From: Perognathus longimembris pacificus
Lineage: Eukaryota > Chordata > Mammalia > Rodentia > Heteromyidae
Length of the DNA stretch: 64,000 bases
Direction of reading: 5' to 3'
NCBI RefSeq assembly: GCF_023159225.1
Contig: NC_063161.1
Coordinates: 1,390,495-1,454,494 of the forward strand
Shown here: positions 56,395 through 64,000 of the stretch, piece after piece
How positions within the stretch are numbered: position 1 is the stretch's first letter
Layout: every line of letters begins with the position of its first letter
Program-made: the position numbers and the translations under genes
The notes under the pieces: generated by a model
Seen by the model: only the letters and a program-made list of their open reading frames with translations
What the model was told of the DNA's origin: nothing
The model's database searches: none

Positions 56395-56815
56395 GCTTCT
56401 GGTCTTCATGGGCGTGCCTGAATTCCTAGAGGAAGGGAAGTCCCACCCCCAGCGATGGATGTGCCTGAATTCGTAGAAGAAGGGGTGGGCCCTTGGCCTA
56501 TAGGTTACTGACCCTGTCAGTCAAGTGCCTGGGACTGGGAGCTTCCCGTGACCCCGCCCTGTGTCCCGTCTCCGGGCTGGTCTCCGGTCACCATGGCGCC
56601 CCCAGTCGGCTCTCCAGTGGAGCTGAATTGGTGTGTGGGTATGGTTTTTGTGCTTGCTTTCCTCTCTGGCCTGTGTCCCGACAGTGTGGAGGGTCTGTGT
56701 GGGCTGCAGGCCTTTGTAACAGCTGGCTGCCTGCAGACTGCTAATGCTCTGATAAATACTCCAAGGCTCCGTCCTTCAGAGTGCGGCTTCTCTGACAGTT
56801 TACAATGCAGCAGCT
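56395..56815 (+). mobile_element. Candidate solo LTR-like repeat
   Basis: It contains GTGCCTGAATTCCTAGAGG and, about 50 bp later, the near-copy GTGCCTGAATTCGTAGAAG, with GAAGTCCCACCC between. This block recurs inverted at 33180-33310. Further on are a promoter-like segment and GATAAATACTCC near 56751, followed by GGCTTCTCTGAC, the kind of polyadenylation and terminal layout seen in retroviral-like LTRs. No coding remnants of a provirus are present and the ends are not clearly defined. Confidence 0.4.
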
Positions 56816-57974
56816 CCAGGAACAACCCCCACTGTGCCCAGATGAGGGGCAGCGGGGGGCGGGGAGACCAGGCCGGCCCAGCCCCGCTCCACCCCGGGGC
56901 TCCGAAGGGGTGACCGCGCGTGCCGTCGCGTCCAGACCGGGGCTCCTCCAGCCTTCCCTGGCGCTCAGCTTTCTGTCTTGTGCCTCTTTGAGTGTGCAAG
57001 GAGGACCAGCGGGGGGGGGGGGTGAGCCAGTGCTCCCAGCCAGTGCTCCTCCTCCGTTCCCAAGGAAGGAGGGGGAGGGGGACGGCGCGAGACCATTGGC
57101 CTCACTCTTTTCTAATCACAGGAAATCAACCTTGGGAGGAAAACGCAGTTCGAATCTCCTGAAGAACGCCTCCCATGCTGACGCTGCAGGCTCTGCCGGC
57201 TCTGCCGGCTCTGCGGGCGCGGGGTCCTGGGGCGGCTTGGTTCTGCGGGCGCGGGTCCTGGGGCGGCTTGGAGGCCGGCCGCCCCGCGGCTCTGCCGTCA
57301 CCCGCCGTCTGACCGGCTCTCATGAGCGAGCGCAGTAAATGAGCAGGCTTACGCCTCCCCTCCAAACCCGGGTCACAGGAATAATGGGGCTGGACGCCGG
57401 GGCCTCTGGCCTTGGGAAGACGAGCAAGGGGCTCTGTAGAGAGGATGGGAGGGGCAAATTAGGGACAACTCGGGCCGCCTTGCCACCTTAGGGGGAGGGA
57501 CCCCCAGAGACCAGCTCGTGCCCCTCCCGGGGTGGGGGGCTCAGCAAGGACGCCGATGAGGAGGGGCTCCCTCCACAGAGTCCTCCCAATCATTGTGGCC
57601 TCGGCGAAGTTGCCCTTCGTCCTCCAGGGGGGCGATGGCCCCAGAAGGCTGCAGGGAGCGGACGCAGGCAGGGCCCGGGCAGTGGCTGTGAGGCTCGGGC
57701 CGTCGGGGCGCAGTGGCTGAGGGGCTCCCCGTGTTCACTGCCTGTCCTAGGCACAGGCCGCCTGACGCTTGCCCTCCCCCCCCTCCTCGCCACCTTCCCA
57801 GACGGCCCGGCAGGGGGCCGGGCTCAAGCCCCACACCAGGACTGAGCCAGCTCTCCACAGGTGCCGGTGTGCCGGGACTCCTCGGGGGCCGCGCCTCAGC
57901 AGGGTCCCCTGGGTGTCCTGAGAAAGCACGAAGTACCAGGTGCCCGCGCCACCCCCCACTGCCTCGCTCTGCTC

Positions 57975-58945
57975 CCCGTTCACGTGGACACACACAACCG
58001 GGCACACATGCAACCAGGGTGCTGGCCCTCAGTACACGTGGACACACAACTGGACACACATGCAACCAGGGTGCTGGCCCTCAGTACACGTGGACACACA
58101 TGCAGGCGGGGTGCTGGCCCTCAGTACACGTGGACACACAACCGGACACACACGCAGGCGGGGTGCTGGCCCTCAGTACACGTGGACACACACGCAGGCG
58201 GGGTGCTGGCCCTCAGTACACGTGGACACACACGCAGGCGGGGTGCTGGCCCTCAGTACACGTGGACACACACGCAGGCGGGGTGCTGGCCCTCAGTACA
58301 TGTGGACACACATGCAGGTGGGGTGCTGGCTCTCAGTACACATGGACACACAACTGGACACACATGCAGGTGGGGTGCTGGCTCTCAGTACACATGGACA
58401 CACAACTGGACACACATGCAGGTGGGGTGCTGGCTCTCAGTACACATGGACACACAACTGGACACACATGCAGGTGGGGTGCTGGCTCTCAGTACACATG
58501 GACACACAACCGGACACACATGCAGGCGGGTGCTGGCCCTCAGTACACGTGGACACACATGCAGGTGGGGTGCTGGCTCTCAGTACACATGGACACACAA
58601 CCGGACACACATGCAGGTGGGGTGCTGGCTCTCAGTACACATGGACACACAACTGGACACACATGCAGGTGGGGTGCTGGCTCTCAGTACACATGGACAC
58701 ACAACCGGACACACACGCAGGCGGGTGCTGGCCCTCAGTACACGTGGACACACACGCAGGCGGGGTGCTGGCCCTCAGTACACGTGGACACACACGCAGG
58801 CGGGGTGCTGGCCCTCAGTACACGTGGACACACACGCAGGTGGGGTGCTGGCCCTCAGTACACGTGGACACACATGCAGGCGGGGTGCTGGCCCTCAGTA
58901 CACATGGACACACAACCGGACACACACGCAGGTGGGGTGCTGGAG
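57975..58945. repeat. Minisatellite with 40-bp and 52-bp units
   Basis: About 20 units are built on GTGCTGGCCCTCAGTACACG and TGGACACACACGCAGGCGGG (40 bp). A second type has a 12-bp insertion (CAACTGGACACA) and is 52 bp. The two types carry linked base differences: CCCTCAGTACACG with CGCAGGCGG in the short form, and TCTCAGTACACATG with TGCAGGTGG in most long forms. Long units cluster at 58310-58700. A 662-codon frame across it is a repeat artefact. Confidence 0.95.
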
Positions 58946-59499
58946 CCACTAGGCTTCTCCATGACACCACAGGTGCTGAGGCCCGGGTGGCGTCCTGCCT
59001 GCTGGGGCTTTGGTAGAATGATAGGCGGTGGTGGGGGTGAGGGGTGGGGGAGGAAGGCCTGCGCCATGAAGGAGGCCCTCCTCCCATCTGCACCCAAGTC
59101 CCTGGCTGCGGGGGTGGGAGGGGCGGAGGACCCTGGCACGGGGGGCAGCTGCGGGGTGCCCCTGCCGGCCCCCACCGGGGCTGTGGTCACTCCTCTCCCG
59201 GGAGGAGCAGGGGTGAGGAGGACGGCCTTGGGCAAAGGGCCCGCCTCGTCCACCTGCTTCCGGATACGGAGCTGCACTCCCAGCCCACGGTGTCGGGAGG
59301 CCGCGAGCCTGGGCAGCCCCTGGCCAGGGCTTTCCCTCAGTTTCCCTTTCTGGCGCATTCCCTGGAGGCAGCTCTTCTTCCGCCTCCCCCGTAGCCCTCA
59401 GTGCCATGGCTGCGGGCAGGTGTTTGGCTGGTGGCAGCCATGGGACCTTCTGTCAGCCGGAGGAGGATCCGATGAAAGTGGCAAGCCGGCACGCGCCAC

Positions 59500-59640
59500 G
59501 CCCCTCCCCACCCCACACCGCGAGGGCCCCGCCCGTCCCGCCTGCCCTTCCTGCCCCGCCAGGGCCCCGCCTGCCCCGCCCGTCCCGCCTGCCCCTCCTG
59601 CCCCGCCAGGGCCCCTCCTGCCCCGCCCGTCCCGGCTGTC
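59500..59640. repeat. CCCGCC/TGCCCC-rich short repeat
   Basis: Iterations of CCGCCTGCCCCTCCTGCCCC and GCCCCGCCCGTCCCG with GC-box cores. Units of 12-40 bp overlap. Confidence 0.7.
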
Positions 59641-60177
59641 TGGGCCTGAGAGGGAATGTGTCTTTTGTGGAGCTCTCCAACATAGAACTACTCCTTTGTG
59701 ACGACGCTGCCACCTTTCTCCTTGGGGTGCAGCGACTGGACCTTGGGCCTGGTCCACGGTGACGTCTCCAGGCCTGAGGCACTGCTGGGACCCTCTACGT
59801 GACCCTGGCCGGGTTTCAGCGTGGGGCGGGTCCGAGGGCTTGGCCTGGGCTGTGGAGAAGGGGGTGGCAGAGATGCGAATGGCCGCCCTCTATTTGAACT
59901 CAGAGGCTGCAGAGTCCGTAGTGATGTCTCCTATTCGACAGCATTTCAACATGATACAAGATTATAATTTTATTTATTGGTTCTAATAGAACCAGTGTTT
60001 TGTTTAGTTTGAGTTCCTTTGCTTTATTTTCTTGATTATTATTATTATCTTTACTCTCACTGGCTCCTGCCCTTGTGTTTATTCTTTTGATGCTCTTCTT
60101 GAGTGTGGTTATTTTGCTCTCCTTTCTCTAGGTCCTTGGGTGGGAAATTATTGATTTGAGAGCTCTTGTCATTTCTT

Positions 60178-60389
60178 TTTTTTTTTTTTTTTTTTTTTGG
60201 CCAGTCCTGGGCCTTGGACTCAGGGCCCCAGCACCGTCCCTGGCTTCTTCCCGCTCAAGGCTAGCACTCTGCCACTTGAGCCACAGCGCCGCTTCTGGCC
60301 GTTTTCTGTATATGTGGTGCTGGGGAACCGAACCTAGGGCCTCATGTATCCGAGGCAGGCACTCTTGCCACTAGGCTATATCCCCAGCC
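60178..60389 (-). mobile_element. Intact double ID-like (IDL-Geo-type) SINE with target-site duplication
   Basis: It reads as the reverse complement of two ID-like monomers: GGGCTGGGGATATAGCCTAG at the 5' end and GCGGCGCTGTGGCTCAAGTG in the middle, ending in an A-tail (T-run at 60178-60199). The direct repeat CTTGTCATTTCTT occurs at 60165-60177 and 60390-60402, so this is a relatively recent L1-mediated insertion at a TTCTT/AA site within an ancient L1. This structure is the main clue to a geomyoid rodent. Confidence 0.9.
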
Positions 60390-60750
60390 CTTGTCATTTC
60401 TTAAATAAGCATTTATTAGTCCCTGACAAATAGATCCCATTCTCAACCCTGACTTAACTTCATCCCCCAAATTTGAATGTGTGGTGCGTTATCCTTCATT
60501 CTCCTTAGCATTTTTCTTCACTCAAAATTCCCTCTTTACCCTATGGATGGTTCGCAAGCACAGTGTTTGGTTTTCAGGGCCAGGGATTTTTGGAAACTGA
60601 CTTCTGGTTGACTCTGCTGTAGTCAGAGAACACACTTTGCACAGAGACCAATACGTTTCAATTTGTTGAGGCTTCCTTGAAGACGCAGCCTGTGCCACCG
60701 TGGGGGGCGTGGCTCGTGCCCTGGACGATGGCCTGCCTGTACGCTGCACA

Positions 60751-61130
60751 GAGCACCGCCCACGTCTGCGGGTGACCTGTCCTTGACTGTCCACCGCGGA
60801 CCTTCTGCACACGCGTGTGACTGCGCAGAGCACCGCCCACGTCTGCGGGTGACCTGTCCTTGACTGTCCACCGCGGACCTTCTGCACACGCGTGTGACTG
60901 CGCAGAGCCCCGCCCACGTCTGCGGGTGACCTGTCCTTGACTGTCCACCGCAGACCTTCTGCACACGCGTGTGGCTGGGCAGAGCTCCTCCCACGTCCGC
61001 TGGTGACCTGTCCTTGACTGTCCACCGCAGCAGACCTTCTGCACACGCGTGCGGCTGGGCAGAGCTCCGTCCGTGTCCTCCCATGGCCTGTCCTTGACTG
61101 TGCACGGTAGACCTTCTGCACACACGTGTT
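60751..61130. repeat. 77-bp tandem array, about five copies, inside ancient L1
   Basis: The unit starts GAGCACCGCCCACGTCTGCG, continues GGTGACCTGTCCTTGACTG and ends ACACGCGTGTGACTGCGCA. The first copies are nearly identical; the last (61080-61130) is the most diverged. The sequence entering the array (GGCTCGTGCCCTGGACGATG) still resembles L1 antisense, so the unit probably arose from L1 sequence. Confidence 0.9.
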
Positions 61131-61469
61131 CTTCCCCCCACGTTGGCTCAACCGAACGCCGAAGGCCAACGCTGAAGTTACAAGGGGCTGCGACCTCTCT
61201 CCTTCACCACACCCATTTGGTCTCAGGAGTGTGGTGGTTTCACTGTTTCGCTGTGCCTGCATTAATGATTGCCTTGTCTTGCTGGTAGATTGATCTTTCG
61301 TCAGCGTATAATCATCGTCTCCAGCGCTTTTCTGGGTTTTGAAATCTATGTTACCAGATAGTCATCTGCCCGATGCATTTTGTTTTCTATGAATATGTGC
61401 AACATGCGTCTTTCCCCATTCCTCGTAGCCAGCTTGCCTGTACCGCTGAAAGTGACGAATGGAATGTGT

Positions 61470-61580
61470 GCACACGTGCCTCTGTGTGCACAAGTGTGTG
61501 CCCATGTATGCACGTGCACATGCGTGTGTGCCCACGTACGAATGTGTGTATGTACACGTATATGCACGTGCACACATGAT
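61470..61580. repeat. TG/CATG alternating tract inside ancient L1
   Basis: GTGTGCACACGTGCCTCTG, GTGCACATGCGTGTGTGCCC and ACGTATATGCACGTGCACAC form an alternating purine-pyrimidine stretch. Confidence 0.7.
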
Positions 61581-62579
61581 CGTCCATCCTGCAAACTTCT
61601 GAGTGATGCTATTCGTAGCGGCGTCCTTAGCCATTCACATTTCTCTAATGATCTGTAAGTTGCCGCTTGAGTCTGTGTGCTGTAGTTTTTCTGATTGTTT
61701 GATGCACTTCACTTTTCTGTCTCTTGTATTTTTCTGATTTAAATGGTGGTATTTCGGGACTCTGTTTTGGTTCATTTGGAGCATGTTCGTGTCGCCTTGC
61801 GTGTCGTTTTGGGGGTCGTTGCTCTGAGTGCTTCAGTCCGCAGAGGGCTTCTGTTTCGACTCCCGGCATTAGCGTCCCCCCCATGTCCAGAGGAGACCCA
61901 CGGGCGTTTCAGTGCCTTCGCTGCCCTTGCGTTAGTCAGTCCCCCCGTGGCATGAGTTCTTTGAGTCCTTCAGTGCGGTGTCGGAAGCTCGGGAGGGCAG
62001 GGCCGTCTGCTCTCCGGTCCCCTCACGGCCGACGGTCGGGGGTTTCCTCGGCGAGCAGGGAGTCCCCGGCCAGCCTGGAAGGGCAGAGCTCCCAGAGCCA
62101 GAGCCAGCCTTCCCGTTTTCCCTCCTCGGAGGAGGAGGAGTGCGTCGCTCCCTCGGCCCTGCAGGACTCTGTTGCCAGATTTAGAATTCACAGTTTAACG
62201 CTCCTCTCAGCAGTTGGAAACTGCCGCCGCGCTCCCCCGTCGCCATGGTTTCAGATGAGAAATTGTCACTCAAATCGGTGCTCCCCCGAGCCCGATGGGC
62301 CACTTCGCTCTGGTTTACTTCAAGGTGTTTTTTTTTCTTTTTCCCCATTATTCGGAATTTTAATAATGATGTGTCTTGGTGTGGGTTTCTGTCATTTAGT
62401 CTTCATTTGGCGTGCCCGACGTTCTTGCATCCATAATGTTTGTGTCTGTTGCCAGATTCTGAGCGCTTTAAATCAATCATTATTTCTTTAAATACTCTCC
62501 TCTCTCTTTACCCTGAAAATATGCTTATCTAAATTTCCGTCATTTGTTATTTTCCCACAGACAGAAGGGCCTCAGCCCA

Positions 62580-64000
62580 TCTCTGCTTCCTGGCTGTTTT
62601 CTGGGAGGGGTGGATGGGCGGCGGAGTCCAGGATTTGGTCCTCACACCCTCCGCCAGGTGCTCTGTGGAATCCCCTCTGTTACTGGCCCTCCAGAGAGCA
62701 CCTCTGCTGGCGTGCTTTCTGCTTTGTATGTTCTGTTCCGTCTTCCTCTTTCTGATCATTTCTGCTCCTTTGTCGGGTGTCTTCTGTTTTGGTGGAGCGC
62801 ACCTCCTGGCTTTGCCATGCTTTTTGGTTTCTGAGGTTGCCTGGTGGCCACCAGATTCCCCCTGGCTCTTCCTGAGGTGGACCCAGAAGGAAAGTGGGGT
62901 CCCCTGGACCAGAAGCCCCAGCGTGGAGGACGCCTCGGCCTCCTGGGCGTATCTGTCCTTCACATGAAAGGGAGGCTCAGGGAGAACTGGGAACTTCCCC
63001 ATCCCCCAGCCTGCCGCCCTGCCCCACGGAGGGGGTGGGCCTGGCCCGCGGTCAAAGAAACGTCTGCTCCTCTGCTCCGCCTGGACTCAGCCACCATGTG
63101 GGGCCAAGCAAGGTGCCGGGCACCTCTGGGTCCCCCCCCCCTGGGGAGGGGGACTCCCTCTCACCGGCACCGAGCTCACCCTGCTGGGCACCCTGTCGAG
63201 ACTCCTTTGCTCATCTCTCACACTCTTTCCAGAAGGTTCTATGGTGTCTGGTGGAGGGGAGCTGGGAGAAATGACCTGTGTGGTTTGGGAATAGGAGGCA
63301 TGCATTCTTGGGTTTACTGATGCGGATATAATGTGCACACCGAGAGGCACTGCCATCTGGAAGTGCAGAACGTACTCCTTTTTGGTTAGTCACCGAATCG
63401 CTCCGGCTTCCTCCCCGAGTCCAGGACGTGTTCCTGATGCTGAGCTAGAACTCACCACGGGCCGTGGCCGCAGAGGGTGCACTGGCTCTGGACGCAGCCC
63501 GCGCGCCACGTGGGGGCAGGGCTCGGGAAGGAGGAGGCGGCTGGGCTGCGGGGAAGGAGAGAAGACCCTGAACACAGAACCACCGTCACAAATCTTGTGA
63601 AATTCAGCGCTTCCCCTGAGGCTGGGAGGCACAGCCCCCATCCGCCCGGGGGGGGGGGAAGTGCCCCCTGAGTGTGCAAGGAGGAGGAGGGAGGGGCCTC
63701 GTACAAACGGAGCTGGAGCCCAGCTTCCACGGGGAGCCAGGGCTGGAGCTTCCGTGGCAGAGCGCAGAACACGCCGAGGCCCCCTCCTGCCCCGGTGTCC
63801 CCATCCACTTTTGGACGCCAGTAACTGCAGGTGACATCAGGCGGAGACCTAAAATGCCAGTGGTTGCAGAACACAAGGCTGCAGATGCCATGTACGAAGG
63901 CAAGAAGACGCTTGAGTGCATCAGATCGGGACTCCCCTCCCGCCGGCCAGCCGAGGGCCCGCTGCGGGGCAGGCCTGGGCGGGCAAGGGAGGCCCACCTC
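62580..64000. other. Intergenic sequence, no gene seen
   Basis: The first part (62580-62880) may still be the 5' end of the ancient L1 but I cannot match it. The rest is GC-rich unique sequence with a G-run near 63648-63658. Frames up to 181 codons show no recognised domain. Confidence 0.35.

Larger units (their letters stand above)
59950..62570 (-). mobile_element. Ancient LINE-1, antisense, 5' half
   Basis: Several colinear blocks match the antisense of old mammalian L1s from memory. GTTCTAATAGAACCAGTG, GAAATTATTGATTTGAGAGC and AGTCAGAGAACACACTTTGC...TTTCAATTTGTTGAGGCTTC cover the region around the endonuclease/RT linker (59.95-60.69 kb). GGTAGATTGATCTTTCGTC and TTGAAATCTATGTTACCAGA come from the endonuclease (61.25-61.37 kb). 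GATGTGTCTTGGTGTGGGTT and ATTATTTCTTTAAATACTCTC come from the ORF1 region (62.37-62.51 kb). Order and strand are consistent. It is heavily diverged, GC-shifted, and interrupted by a SINE, a 77-bp array and a TG-rich tract. Confidence 0.75.

Noticed and set aside
57713..59701. A 662-codon plus-strand frame, with a second phase also open for over 350 codons
   Set aside because: It is the 40/52-bp minisatellite. Several phases are open at once and the product is a simple repetition; no start context, domain or exon structure supports a gene.

Overview
This is vertebrate nuclear DNA, most likely from a rodent. It is a GC-rich, CpG-rich, gene-poor stretch with no convincing host protein-coding gene. 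Rodent origin is inferred from an intact LINE-1 of mammalian type and from several SINEs made of a 7SL/B1-like left part and an ID-like (tRNA-Ala-derived) right part, or of two ID-like monomers. That build resembles the IDL-Geo type known from kangaroo rats, pocket mice and pocket gophers (Geomyoidea). The clade is recalled from memory, not from a search.

Layout. 0-11 kb: two AT-rich islands that look like conserved non-coding elements, a DNA-transposon fossil, two SINEs, an old L1 3' end with target-site duplications (TSDs), C/T- and G/A-rich tracts and a minisatellite at 9.2-9.8 kb. 11.16-20.05 kb: a head-to-tail LINE-1 dimer on the minus strand, made of a full-length element with intact ORF1 and ORF2 followed by a 5'-truncated second copy. 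One 15-bp TSD encloses both. 20-39 kb: GC-rich sequence with minisatellites at 22.3, 23.0, 27.1 and 28.9 kb, CpG-dense blocks without genes, further AT-rich islands (24.3, 27.5, 30.6, 33.5 kb) and an LTR-like repeat. 39-43 kb: remnants of ancient L1s with a 42-bp array between two of them. 44-59 kb: many tandem arrays (45.3, 46.4, 46.9, 47.6-48.6, 49.6, 53.6, 55.3, 58.0 kb) interspersed with AT-rich islands (44.5, 50.4, 52.0, 53.3 kb). 59.95-62.6 kb: an ancient antisense L1, invaded by a young SINE and containing a 77-bp tandem array. 62.6-64 kb: nothing recognised.

The only genes with clear protein function are the two L1 proteins, ORF1p (RNA-binding chaperone) and ORF2p (endonuclease and reverse transcriptase), which together copy L1 RNA into the genome and also serve the SINEs. 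Almost all other long open frames lie in GC-rich or tandem-repeat DNA and are open only because stop codons are rare there. The AT-rich islands with homeodomain-like ATTA motifs suggest a regulatory desert near a developmental gene outside the window; this is inference.
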